This document shows, piece after piece, positions 34,651 through 42,812 of a DNA stretch of 64,000 nucleotides. The notes under the pieces are model-generated. The model was not told where the DNA came from, searched no databases, and saw only the letters and a list, made by a program, of their open reading frames with translations. A program made the position numbers and the translations under genes. The first letter of the stretch is position 1, and each line of letters starts with the position of its first letter. This DNA comes from Nitrospira_D sp019636945. GTDB taxonomy: Bacteria; Nitrospirota; Nitrospiria; Nitrospirales; Nitrospiraceae. Location of the stretch: contig NZ_JBLFBO010000001.1 in NCBI RefSeq assembly GCF_047338595.1, forward strand, positions 1 to 64,000. Reading direction: 5' to 3'.

Positions 34651-35622
34651 CTATACGTTGTTTGGCATGGATGGCCTACCAAGGACAGGGCGATGACCTG
34701 GGTGAAACTTCGGGCTCCGGACCGTCAGGACCGGGCACGAGGCTTTCCGAAGAACGAACTCCGCGACGCTGCCGAATAACGCGTGGGACAAACCACGTCG
34801 ACCATGAGTCCCCATCACGATCAAACCCACATCGGGGGCCACAGCCGCATTGAGGATCGAATCAGCCGGCAGCCCGCCGGAGATGACAAAGTCAGACGCC
34901 AGCCCGGACGAAGTCAGCGCTGCAGTGAGATCAGACAGCCGCCGGGTGATCGCTGTCCGATCCGCGTCACGCTTCGCCGGATGAGGCAAGGTGAAATCCA
35001 ATCCGTACGAAACCGGCTCCAGGACATGGAGAATTCTGATGGAGGCCTTGGATCGTTGTGCAATCAGCGCCGCATACTCCAACGCGTCGAGCGAACAGTC
35101 GGAAAAATCAATCGGGACCAGGATCCGCTGAATGTCCGAGGGATTGTGCCGGGCTCCACCCGCTCTCTTTTCTACATACCGCTCGGCACGCACAGCCAGA
35201 ACGGGGCAGGGTGCCGCCCGGATGATTCGTTCCGCCGTGCTTCCCAAAAGGACATGTGCCAATCCGGTTTTGCCTCTCGTGCCCACGACAATCAGATCCG
35301 GCTCTTCGCCCGTTGCGGCCGCAAGAACTTCTTCACTCGGGATGCCTGTCGCTATCTTCGTCTCAGCCGAAATCCCTCGATCGGCTGCCCGGGCTTTCAA
35401 TTCGACTAACTCTTGCGTCGCCTGCTTCATCAGTTCGGCCAAGTATAGTCGATTGACAGGATTCTCCGGATCGAGCCCAGAGGGAAACTCCAACACATGC
35501 AGAACACTCAGCGAGGCACTCCACGATCGCGCGAGCGCAAACGCATAGGCCTCCGCAGTCGATGACCCCTGCGATCCGTCGGTCGCAAGGAGAATGCTCG
35601 ATCTTCCCGCAGACAGGCTCAC
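34651..35622 (-). CDS. tandem universal stress protein (UspA, two domains)
   Basis: 323 aa with two Usp domains: first ILLATDGS and GTRGKTGLAHVLLGSTAE; second ILVPIDFSD and GTHGRRGLSHALFGSVAE. Both keep the G-x2-G-x9-G-S/T ATP loop. The GTG start overlaps the stop of the cupredoxin gene by 4 bp. Part of a block of UspA genes that suggests a common stress response. Confidence 0.9.
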   Translation of the reverse strand: MSLSAGRSSILLATDGSQGSSTAEAYAFALARSWSASLSVLHVLEFPSGLDPENPVNRLYLAELMKQATQELVELKARAADRGISAETKIATGIPSEEVLAAATGEEPDLIVVGTRGKTGLAHVLLGSTAERIIRAAPCPVLAVRAERYVEKRAGGARHNPSDIQRILVPIDFSDCSLDALEYAALIAQRSKASIRILHVLEPVSYGLDFTLPHPAKRDADRTAITRRLSDLTAALTSSGLASDFVISGGLPADSILNAAVAPDVGLIVMGTHGRRGLSHALFGSVAEFVLRKASCPVLTVRSPKFHPGHRPVLGRPSMPNNV

Positions 35623-36050
35623 ACAGCCTCCGCACTCAATAGCAGTAACTCTCCGCTCATCGTCGGGTGAATAGAGCAGCGGAAGACGTGCCGGCCTGGT
35701 CGCGTCATGTCAAATCGAATCGTCGCGCTCTGTTTCGGATCGAGATACACCCCTCCCACGCCACGGCCATAGACAATCACCCCGTCCTTCTCAACCTGTG
35801 TGGGAATGCCCTCAAACATGGTCGAGCTGAAATCGTGTCGCTCCGCGTCCTCATTCCGTACGGTGATCGCGGTAGGAAATCCCAAGCGCAAGGGACTCTG
35901 CTTCGTCACAAACCGAAAATCCTTGATCGTCACGTCCACCACCTGTTCGGATTGCGCCACCAGGGCTGTACCATACATCCAGGCCAGAGAGGCCATGGTG
36001 AGAACCATCCCCAATCGTCTCCACTGCATCCCGGTCTTTCCAAGGATCAT
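35619..36050 (-). CDS. exported cupredoxin-domain protein
   Basis: 143 aa: signal peptide followed by a single cupredoxin domain. Likely copper ligands are the His in AERHDFS and the C-terminal C-S-I-H-P-T-M cluster (FRCSIHPTMSGEL). The ATG at 36050 is behind GGAGGGGGG; ATG at 36062 is an alternative. It may carry electrons or copper in the periplasm. It is translationally coupled to the UspA gene downstream, an unusual pairing of periplasmic and cytoplasmic products. Confidence 0.85.
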   Translation of the reverse strand: MILGKTGMQWRRLGMVLTMASLAWMYGTALVAQSEQVVDVTIKDFRFVTKQSPLRLGFPTAITVRNEDAERHDFSSTMFEGIPTQVEKDGVIVYGRGVGGVYLDPKQSATIRFDMTRPGRHVFRCSIHPTMSGELLLLSAEAV

Positions 36051-36077
36051 ACCCCCCTCCATCTCGTTACGTCGTTG

Positions 36078-36581
36078 CTATCGTGACGACCGTCGTTGCG
36101 AAGCAGAAACCGGAAGCGGTACCGTCAAGACGGGGCAACCTGCCGTACGAACGACCTTCTCCGCCGTACTGCCGAAGAAAATCTTATCCACATTCCCGAC
36201 CCGTCCGCCGTAGCTTCCGATCACGACCAGATCAACATTCCCTGTCCGCGCAACTTTGGCGATTTCGGCAAACGGCACACCCTCTACAATCTGACGTTCG
36301 ATCTTGACGTCCGCGGCTACCTTCGACTCCAACAATTGCCTGACGTTTAAACGAGCATGATGGCGCAGCCGGCGGCGCTGTGGAGCGGCATCGGACGGAA
36401 CCGCCAGTAACCCCAGGCGATGAAATGCGGCAAGCGTACTTGTGTCGATCACGTGCAGCACGAGTACCGCCGCACCACATAACCTCGCCATCTGACAGGC
36501 CACCCGAAAAGCTTCCTCGGAACAGGGGGAAAAATCCACTGGAACCAGGATGGTCTTAAAGAGATCCGTCTCCTGCCGCAT
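36078..36581 (-). CDS. universal stress protein (UspA, single domain)
   Basis: 167 aa with ILVPVDFSP, the central GVPFAEIAKVARTGNVDLVV strand-helix and ATP loop GSYGGRVGNVDKIFFGSTAE, ending AGCPVLTVP. It is the first gene of a probable operon with cupredoxin and the two-domain UspA. The start follows AGGAGG. Confidence 0.9.
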   Translation of the reverse strand: MRQETDLFKTILVPVDFSPCSEEAFRVACQMARLCGAAVLVLHVIDTSTLAAFHRLGLLAVPSDAAPQRRRLRHHARLNVRQLLESKVAADVKIERQIVEGVPFAEIAKVARTGNVDLVVIGSYGGRVGNVDKIFFGSTAEKVVRTAGCPVLTVPLPVSASQRRSSR

Positions 36582-36916
36582 GAACGATCCTCCTGGTGTG
36601 GAAAGTTGAGCAAGGGCGATGCCACATCAGTACGCCGACAGCTCACGGCTGACAGCTTGGGAAAACCGTGTGTTTGCTTTTCATGTCCCTGCGATTGGCT
36701 ATCAGCCATCTTCGCTACATCCAGGAACAGGGGCTCTCTGCCACAGTGGTCATTCACTCTCTGTAGCAGAAGGGGGCAACACAGGTGAAAGGTTAGAAGT
36801 AAAAGGTAATAGCGACGCAGTCTGAACAATACTTTTCACCTTTCACATTTCACTTCTCACTGTTCTCAATGGCATCGGACTTGCTGAACACCTTAGTACG
36901 TGGGGAGGGACCAGAC
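36582..36916. repeat. 335-bp spacer with a palindromic repeat (family B-like)
   Basis: Arms GTGAAAGGTTAGAAG (from 36785) and CTTTTCACCTTTCACATTTC (from 36832) form an imperfect hairpin. A CCGACAGCTCACGGCTGACAG segment near 36640 resembles family C. No gene is seen in the spacer apart from the small ORF that starts at 36917. Confidence 0.5.
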
Positions 36917-37012
36917 ATGACGCGCACGCAGTGGCTCCTGCTTGGAGCGGTCGGCTTAGGCCTCGCGATCGTGATGTATTTCGTTTTTTTCTGCCCGGCG
37001 GATTGTCAGTAA
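36917..37012 (+). CDS. 31-aa single-pass membrane peptide
   Basis: A short ORF with ATG behind GGGGAGGGA. The peptide is a basic-free helix with core LLLGAVGLGLAIVMYFVFF and a C-terminal tail CPADCQ with two cysteines. It ends 22 bp before the MgtE-like gene and probably shares its transcript. Small membrane proteins of this kind often act on a neighbouring transporter; that is inference. Confidence 0.55.
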   Translation: MTRTQWLLLGAVGLGLAIVMYFVFFCPADCQ

Positions 37013-37034
37013 CGATCGACTCGGAGGCAGTGGG

Positions 37035-37991
37035 ATGGCAACGGCTGCAGACCTGATGACCCCGGACATTCCTCGGAGCGACAGGCATCGCACCGTCGGC
37101 GAAACTATTGCGGGGCTTCGGGGCCACACATGGGACGAAGTGGGCCATGTTTATCTGGTCGACGATCAAGCCGTCCTCACGGGTCAAGTCCCGATCGAAC
37201 GATTGCTTCAGGCCAAGGAACAGGCCACGCTGGCCGAACTGGAAGGATTGCCGCCGATCGAGGTGCTCCCGGGAGATGGAGCTGAGACGGTGGCGCTGCG
37301 CGCGGTTCAACGTCATGACGCCGATGTCGCTGTCATCGACGCTCGACGGCGGCTGCTCGGCGCCATTCCGATCGGACGGCTCTTGGCCTTGCTGCATGAG
37401 GAGCATGTGGACAACTTTCTGCGCATGGGCGGTATCAGTAGAATGGACCATCTCCATCTGTCCCTGACCGCCCAGCAGACGCTGACCCAGGTGCGCGCAC
37501 GTCTACCCTGGTTGATGCTCGGCCTCGCAGGAGGATTCTTAGCCAGCGGCGTGGCCTCGGCGTTTGAAACCTCACTGAAAAACGAAGTGGCGCTCGCATT
37601 CTTTCTGCCCCTCGTCGTGTACATGGCGGATGCCGTCGGAACTCAAACCGAAACCGTCCTGGTTCGTCGATTGGCCTATGGAGAGGTTGAGCTGTGGGCG
37701 CAATTGGTCAAAGAAACGTTCATCGGCGTATCCATCGGAACGATCGTCGCAGTTGTCGCTGCCGCCGGACTGTGGATCTGGAACGGACATCCGACGTTGG
37801 CAATGGTTGTCGGTGCCTCATTAGGGGTGACGGCCGTCGTGGCCACTGTCATGGCCAGTCTTCTTCCGCTGGGGCTGGTGCGTCTCGGAGCAGATCCGGC
37901 TTTGGCCAGCGGACCGGTAGCAACGGTCGTACAAGATATTCTGAGCGTGGGGATCTATCTGATGATCGCGACGGCCTTACTGCCACGGTGA
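37035..37991 (+). CDS. MgtE-like divalent-cation transporter with CBS domains
   Basis: 318 aa. The N-terminal half (about 1-130) is a CBS pair lacking the helical N domain of full MgtE. The C-terminal half is the MgtE transmembrane domain with signature VYMADAVGTQTETVLVRRL and ASGPVATVVQDILSVGIYL, with about five helices. Full-length MgtE is about 450 aa, so this is a shortened family member. Mg2+ is the likely substrate; Co2+ is possible. It is preceded by the 31-aa peptide and followed by UspA. Confidence 0.82.
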   Translation: MATAADLMTPDIPRSDRHRTVGETIAGLRGHTWDEVGHVYLVDDQAVLTGQVPIERLLQAKEQATLAELEGLPPIEVLPGDGAETVALRAVQRHDADVAVIDARRRLLGAIPIGRLLALLHEEHVDNFLRMGGISRMDHLHLSLTAQQTLTQVRARLPWLMLGLAGGFLASGVASAFETSLKNEVALAFFLPLVVYMADAVGTQTETVLVRRLAYGEVELWAQLVKETFIGVSIGTIVAVVAAAGLWIWNGHPTLAMVVGASLGVTAVVATVMASLLPLGLVRLGADPALASGPVATVVQDILSVGIYLMIATALLPR

Positions 37992-38037
37992 TGCATGCTG
38001 AAACGAAGCGGTACATCCATAGTTGGAAGGTGGTGCT

Positions 38038-38901
38038 ATGAAGATATTACTCGCAGTCGACGGGTCTGACCATTCGTATGAGGCAGTCCGATCTCTCAAG
38101 TACCTGACTCGGGCTGAGGAGCTGCATCTTGTACATGTCCTCGACGTCCCAAGTCCGGCCTATCCCATGATGATGCCGGAAGTGGCACAGGAACTGTACG
38201 AGACGGTCGAGCGAAACATGCGCGACGACGGAACTCGTCTGTTGGATCGCACCGCGTCCTTGCTCCCGTTGGATGTCGGGCCGGTCACCAAGCATTTGGT
38301 CGTCGGATCGCCGGCGGAGCAACTCGTAGCCTTGGCTGAACAATTCAAGGTGGGACTGATTCTCTTGGGTACTCGGGGCCTTGGACCGATCAAGGAACGC
38401 CTTGTCGGAAGCGTTTCCCATCGAGTCCTGACGTTCGCGCCGGGCGCGAAACTGATTCTTCCCGGTCCCTTGAAAAAGCTGCATCACATGTTATTGCCCT
38501 TACAAGGAACCTATGACGCAGACCAGGCCCTCTCCTTCCTTCAACAGAAACCATTTCGTGAGTTGCCTACGGTGACCCTCTTCACCGTCCTGCCCCATAC
38601 CAGGCCCCCCTGGCCGGTCGATGCGGTTTCGGCTGAGCACATGGAAACCCATTCTCTCCGCAAGGCGAAGGATTTTCTCGACGAGACGGCAGACAAACTC
38701 CGCCTCTCAGGCTATCAAACCCGCGTGGTGACGACGTTGGGCACTCCAGTGGATGGAATTCTTCAGGAGGCCAAGGCCTTGAATCCGGACCTGATTCTCG
38801 TGGGATCCCGAGGCCGCCGCGGCGTGACCCGCATGGTCCTTGGCAGCGTGTCCCACGCACTGTTACACCAGGGCACCTATCCACTGATGATTTTTGGCTG
38901 A
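38038..38901 (+). CDS. tandem universal stress protein (UspA, two domains)
   Basis: 287 aa beginning MKILLAVDGSDHS, ATP loop GTRGLGPIKERLVGSVS; the second half has GSRGRRGVTRMVLGSVSHALLH. The ATG follows GGAAGGTGG and is 46 bp after the transporter stop. The first half is canonical; the second has a degenerate N-terminal strand (MLLPLQGT) without the nucleotide-binding DGS. Confidence 0.88.
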   Translation: MKILLAVDGSDHSYEAVRSLKYLTRAEELHLVHVLDVPSPAYPMMMPEVAQELYETVERNMRDDGTRLLDRTASLLPLDVGPVTKHLVVGSPAEQLVALAEQFKVGLILLGTRGLGPIKERLVGSVSHRVLTFAPGAKLILPGPLKKLHHMLLPLQGTYDADQALSFLQQKPFRELPTVTLFTVLPHTRPPWPVDAVSAEHMETHSLRKAKDFLDETADKLRLSGYQTRVVTTLGTPVDGILQEAKALNPDLILVGSRGRRGVTRMVLGSVSHALLHQGTYPLMIFG

Positions 38902-38920
38902 AGATCACAAGAGGTGTACG

Positions 38921-39085
38921 ATGCCGATGTACGACTATAAGTGCCTCGATTGCGGGAAAGAATCGTTGATCGTGGTAACATTGAAAGAACATGCAGCCGG
39001 AGGGATTGTCTGTCCGGCTTGCGGGAGCAAGAAACTGCAGCAACTCTTTAGCCCGTTCATTGCTCACACAACAAAGAAAAGCTAA
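38921..39085 (+). CDS. FmdB-type zinc-ribbon protein
   Basis: 54 aa with two CxxC knuckles (YKCLDCGKE and VCPACGSKK), the FmdB/CxxC_CxxC_SSSS regulatory-protein fold. The ATG at 38921 follows AAGAGGT; a longer frame from 38894 overlaps UspA. It sits between UspA and cytochrome c. Confidence 0.82.
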   Translation: MPMYDYKCLDCGKESLIVVTLKEHAAGGIVCPACGSKKLQQLFSPFIAHTTKKS

Positions 39086-39089
39086 AACT

Positions 39090-39473
39090 ATGCCCACGAC
39101 TCGACGGCAGATTCTATGGCACCGATTCTTTTCCGCAGGGCTCGTGAGCCTCTGTATTCTGAACAGTCTGGCTATACCCTCCTCCTACGCGCAAGACTAT
39201 CCTCCCGACCGTGAGCGTGGAAAAGCCGTGTTTGAACACTATTGTCAGAACTGTCACGGCAAGACCGGCCGGGGTGATGGCCCAGGGGCCGTTGCGCTGA
39301 AAGTCCCACCGGCAAATTTTCAGCGGTTCCAGTCGTTCCTGAAATCCGATGAAGAACTACTGCGGACTATCGAGCATGGCGTCGTCTTCAGCCCGATGCA
39401 TTCGTGGCGAGGCCAGCTCACCGACGGGGAAATGCAGGACGTCGTGGCGTACATCCGTGTGTTGTCGCAATAG
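39090..39473 (+). CDS. exported monohaem cytochrome c
   Basis: 127 aa with an N-terminal signal anchor and one haem site CQNCH. The distal methionine is likely in VVFSPMHSW. The C-terminal helix MQDVVAYIRVLSQ is typical of class I cytochromes. The ATG at 39090 fits the signal peptide. It is a periplasmic electron carrier. A 5-bp gap separates it from the FmdB gene. Confidence 0.88.
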   Translation: MPTTRRQILWHRFFSAGLVSLCILNSLAIPSSYAQDYPPDRERGKAVFEHYCQNCHGKTGRGDGPGAVALKVPPANFQRFQSFLKSDEELLRTIEHGVVFSPMHSWRGQLTDGEMQDVVAYIRVLSQ

Positions 39474-39828
39474 GGACCATGTCATCATCAATACGGAGAG
39501 CGGATTCGTTTCGAGTTGAACGTTGCTGGTTTCGTGTTTCACGTCTCGAGTGTAGAGAGACTGATACTGGAAACTTGAAACACGGAACTCAACACTCCTG
39601 AGAACACAGCAAACCTTCTCGTCAGTCATATCCGCTGCTTTGAGGGGTATGGTCGTCTCATTTTCCTGACCTTTGATTGGTACCCACCAGACCATTGCTC
39701 AACCCGTAAGCAGGATGGGGCATGGGCAGTCCGTTGTGTGACGAGCAACTCGGGTGTGCTGACTCTGTCAAGGGTGCCTGGATGCGAGAGACCGTGGACC
39801 GTATACCAAACACATGAAGGAGACACGA
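39474..39828. repeat. 355-bp spacer with a TTTCACGTCTC/AACTTGAAAC palindromic repeat (family B)
   Basis: The repeat spans about 39525-39596. Left arm GGTTTCGTGTTTCACGTCTC pairs with right arm GGAAACTTGAAACACGGAAC, about 20 bp with mismatches. A second version is at 46567-46648. No gene in the rest of the spacer. Confidence 0.6.
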
Positions 39829-41256
39829 ATGAAGAGACCCTCCGTGCCACTCACGATCGTGAGAATGATCCTCCTCATCGGACTCACCACCACAGAGGTC
39901 TGGGCCGCTGACCCACCGGCCCCCAATACGGCGGCACCGGCAGGTCCGCTCTGCAACAGCCCGTACAAGAAAAAGCCCATCTCGGCAAAAGCGTTGCAAG
40001 AGCTCGTGCGATCGCATGAGCGATGGGTGGAATATCGTGGCAACCCGAATGCCAAGCGGATGGAACTCTGCCAAGCAGATCTCAGCCGGGCCGCACTCAC
40101 GGGGACGAATCTTGAACGGGCCGATCTGGAAGGCACCGTCTTGCGGCAGGCAAATCTGACTCAGGCCACCCTGGCTCAAGCCAGTCTGGCTGGAACTGAC
40201 CTCACCAAAGCCATCCTCAAAGACAGTAACCTCTCCGGAGCCGATCTGCGTCGTGCCCGACTCACGGGCGCCAATCTCTCTCGTGCCGTAGGGGACGAGG
40301 CTGCCCTGTTTGACGCCGTCCTCGTCGGCGCCAAATTGAATGAGGCTGCCTTTGAACGGGCTCAATTTGAGGGTGCCGACCTCAACTCTTCCGACATGAC
40401 CGACGGCAATTTCGCCGAAGCGTATTTTTATGGAGCGACACTGAAAGGTGCGGCTCTCGTGAATGCTGATCTGACAAGCACCGACCTCCGCCGCACCATC
40501 CTCTCCAACGCAAACCTCCATCGTGCAAACCTTCAAGGTGCGCTGCTGGATCGTGCGCAACTGGACCAGGCGAAACTGGTCGAAGCAGATTTGGAAAGCG
40601 CGTACCTGGACGAGGCAAATTTGCGTGGAGCGAATCTGAAAGCCGCGATTCTGCGGGGTGCAGATCTACGGTACGCGAACCTATTGGGTGCTGGCCTTCC
40701 GGAAGCCGATCTGGAAGGGGCCAACCTCGAGGAAGCCACTCTCACCAAGGCAAATTTGAACTTGGCCAAACTCAGGATGGCGATTCTCTATCACGCGACA
40801 CTCGATGAGGCTAATTGCCTGGACGCCACCCTCACCCGCGCGGTCCTGATCGGAGCCAAGGGCTGGCACACCAACTTCATGAACGGCGACCTCAGCGAAA
40901 TCTACGCGCCGAAATCCTCCTTCCGGCAGGGTCAGTTCAACCGGACCAATCTGGAATCGGCTAATTTCGTCGGCGCGGATCTTCGAGAGTCGAATTTCAA
41001 CCACTCCAACTTGACCCAAGCCAATCTACAGGACACGAATCTCCAAGACGCCACGTTCGTCTCAGCCAATTTGACGGGTGCTCGGCTCGATTCAGCCGAT
41101 TTGCGCCGCGCAATCTTCAAAGGGGCCACACTCTCGTCGGTCATCGGTCTCACACAAGCCCAACTCAATGGTGCCTGTGTCGACGACCAAACCAAATTGC
41201 CCCCTGGCCTGAATCGTCCTGCGCCCTGCAGTGCGCTTAAGAAAGAGGGGCGATGA
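39829..41256 (+). CDS. exported pentapeptide-repeat protein
   Basis: 475 aa. Signal peptide about 1-26. From about residue 75 to 450 it is built of A(D/N)LxX pentapeptides, giving a right-handed quadrilateral beta-helix. The ATG follows AAGGAGACACGA, so the earlier in-frame ATG at 39814 is rejected. It is in the periplasm or on the cell surface. Overlaps the next gene by 4 bp. Role unknown; cytosolic members mimic DNA to protect gyrase, but an exported one is unlikely to. Confidence 0.9.
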   Translation: MKRPSVPLTIVRMILLIGLTTTEVWAADPPAPNTAAPAGPLCNSPYKKKPISAKALQELVRSHERWVEYRGNPNAKRMELCQADLSRAALTGTNLERADLEGTVLRQANLTQATLAQASLAGTDLTKAILKDSNLSGADLRRARLTGANLSRAVGDEAALFDAVLVGAKLNEAAFERAQFEGADLNSSDMTDGNFAEAYFYGATLKGAALVNADLTSTDLRRTILSNANLHRANLQGALLDRAQLDQAKLVEADLESAYLDEANLRGANLKAAILRGADLRYANLLGAGLPEADLEGANLEEATLTKANLNLAKLRMAILYHATLDEANCLDATLTRAVLIGAKGWHTNFMNGDLSEIYAPKSSFRQGQFNRTNLESANFVGADLRESNFNHSNLTQANLQDTNLQDATFVSANLTGARLDSADLRRAIFKGATLSSVIGLTQAQLNGACVDDQTKLPPGLNRPAPCSALKKEGR

Positions 41257-41894
41257 CGGCACAGCATGACCACAACGTCAGAATCAAAGAAGGGAAAGTC
41301 GCCTTAGATGGTGTCTTCGGACTCCCGGCTGATCCTCGCGGCGTGGTTGTCTTTGCACATGGAAGCGGCAGCGGGCGATTGAGTCCTCGTAACACCTTCG
41401 TCGCCCGCCATCTCCAGCAAGCAGGGCTTGCCACAGTATTGCCGGACCTCTTGACCGAGGAGGAAGCGGATGACCGGCGCAAGGTGTTCGATATCGATCT
41501 CCTGGCGGATCGGCTCCTGCTTGCGAAATGCTGGGTGGAGACAGAGGCGCGAACGAGAGGTCTACCGATTGGCTATTTCGGAGCCAGCACCGGGGCCGGA
41601 GCCGCGCTTCAAGCTGCCGCGCGAGAACCGTCGAACCTCAAGGCTATCGTGTCACGAGGCGGGCGACCGGATCTGGCGGAACCCTATCTTCCGTCGGTCA
41701 CTGCTCCAACATTGCTGATCGTTGGAGGCTACGATGAACCGGTGATTGAGATGAATCAGGCGGCGTACGACCTACTGATCTGTGAGAAAAAGTTGATCAT
41801 CGTTCCCGGCGCGACACACCTCTTTGAAGAACCAGGCACATTGGAACAGGTGGCGGAACAGGCAGCAAGATGGTTCGCACGATATCTGTCATGA
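41253..41894 (+). CDS. alpha/beta hydrolase (dienelactone-hydrolase-like)
   Basis: 213 aa. Catalytic triad S112 (GASTGAG), D161 (GGYDEPV) and H189 (GATHLFEEPG). The oxyanion loop FAHGSGSG is at 34-41. In other genomes this type is often fused or adjacent to a phosphoribosyltransferase. The ATG overlaps the stop of the pentapeptide gene by 4 bp. Its C-terminus (EEPGTLEQV) is duplicated as a broken fragment at 42582, behind the intervening toxin-antitoxin pair. Confidence 0.85.
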   Translation: MTAQHDHNVRIKEGKVALDGVFGLPADPRGVVVFAHGSGSGRLSPRNTFVARHLQQAGLATVLPDLLTEEEADDRRKVFDIDLLADRLLLAKCWVETEARTRGLPIGYFGASTGAGAALQAAAREPSNLKAIVSRGGRPDLAEPYLPSVTAPTLLIVGGYDEPVIEMNQAAYDLLICEKKLIIVPGATHLFEEPGTLEQVAEQAARWFARYLS

Positions 41895-41910
41895 CGCGGA
41901 GGAGGGGATT

Positions 41911-42207
41911 TTAATTCCTTCCAGGCTCTGACAGAAGAAGTGTTCTCAGTTCTTCGTACACGTTCCGCCGTGGCCCCACAAATACGACGTCGATGCAGGA
42001 CTCGTCATCGTTGAGTCGATAGATAATTCTGTACGTCCGAATACGATAGGCCCGCAACCCCGCTAATTCGAACTGAAGCGCATGTCCGGCAAGTGGGGAT
42101 ACGAGAAGTTCCTTGATACCCTGTTTAATCTCACCTTTGACTTGAGGATGAAATTTTCGGATTCGCTCAGCTGCTTCCTTAGAATAGCGTACCCGGTACC
42201 CTTTCAT
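41911..42207 (-). CDS. RelE/ParE-family toxin
   Basis: 98 aa. RelE-like fold: YRVRYSKEAAERIRKFHPQ, QFELAGLRAYRIRTYRIIYRL and CIDVVFVGPRRNVYEEL with R/Y residues in the last strand. It overlaps the antitoxin gene by 4 bp (ATGA). It was probably acquired along with the antitoxin and lies between the two hydrolase sequences. Confidence 0.88.
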   Translation of the reverse strand: MKGYRVRYSKEAAERIRKFHPQVKGEIKQGIKELLVSPLAGHALQFELAGLRAYRIRTYRIIYRLNDDESCIDVVFVGPRRNVYEELRTLLLSEPGRN

Positions 42208-42482
42208 GGAGTGTCACGGCCAAACACCGCCTCGTGAGAAACCCACTGGCCTTTCTCCGCTTGCCTCAACGACCGGCGAAGTCCTCGCATCGCCTTCTGA
42301 TCGCTTAAAATCTCAATGGTCTCCATCAACCCCTCGAATTGGTCCATGCTCAGCAGTACCGCTGAAGGAACGCCGTCGCGCGTGATCGCAACGATCTCCT
42401 GCTTGTGCTTCATGCGGCGGATTAAATCCAACAGCTTATTCTTGGCTTCACTGACAGAGACAAACTCATCGACCTGCGGCAT
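42204..42482 (-). CDS. Phd/YefM-family antitoxin
   Basis: 92 aa. N-terminal Phd domain: EFVSVSEAKNKLLDLIRRM, EIVAITRDGVPSAVLLSMD and a helix FEGLMETIEIL. The C-terminal tail wraps the toxin. The ATG follows AGGAGGATAGT. A strong promoter and two direct repeats lie upstream, consistent with autorepression. Confidence 0.9.
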   Translation of the reverse strand: MPQVDEFVSVSEAKNKLLDLIRRMKHKQEIVAITRDGVPSAVLLSMDQFEGLMETIEILSDQKAMRGLRRSLRQAEKGQWVSHEAVFGRDTP

Positions 42483-42504
42483 ACTATCCTCCTATGGGCT
42501 ACAT

Positions 42505-42541
42505 TAATGGCTATTATAATGGCTTGCCTAAATACTGACAA
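42505..42541 (-). promoter_or_regulatory. promoter and operator repeats of the Phd/RelE pair
   Basis: On the minus strand TTGTCA (42541-42536) and TATAAT (42518-42513) are 17 bp apart, a near-consensus sigma-70 promoter. Two direct repeats TAATGGCT on the plus strand (42505-42512 and 42517-42524) overlap the -10, the likely binding sites of the antitoxin. Confidence 0.7.
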
Positions 42542-42581
42542 GTGAGCTTGGAGATAAGTCGGGGACAAATGGTTTGCTAAT

Positions 42582-42656
42582 CTCCTCGAAGAGCCTGGCA
42601 CACGGGAACAGGTGTCGGAACATACGGGGAAATGGCTTGGGCAGTATCTGATTTGA
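42582..42656 (+). pseudogene. C-terminal remnant of a second alpha/beta hydrolase
   Basis: 25 codons in frame ending in TGA read LLEEPGTREQVSEHTGKWLG then QYLI. The intact hydrolase at 41253 ends FEEPGTLEQVAEQAARWFAR then YLS, a clear homologue. There is no start codon or upstream body; the preceding residues do not match. The intervening 690 bp hold the hydrolase stop and the RelE/Phd pair. Duplication then loss, or a recombination scar of the toxin-antitoxin insertion, are the explanations. Confidence 0.7.
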
Positions 42657-42812
42657 GGACTAAGTAGGGAGCGGTAACTTTATCATATCGATCCTCATTT
42701 TTTGATCCGCCAACACCTTGGGGGTTAGCTGCACCGGAACCGTGGCCAGTACCTTAGACTGGATGTGACATGGTCACGAACGCTTTGACCCGCACAGCCA
42801 TAGTTCTCGGAA

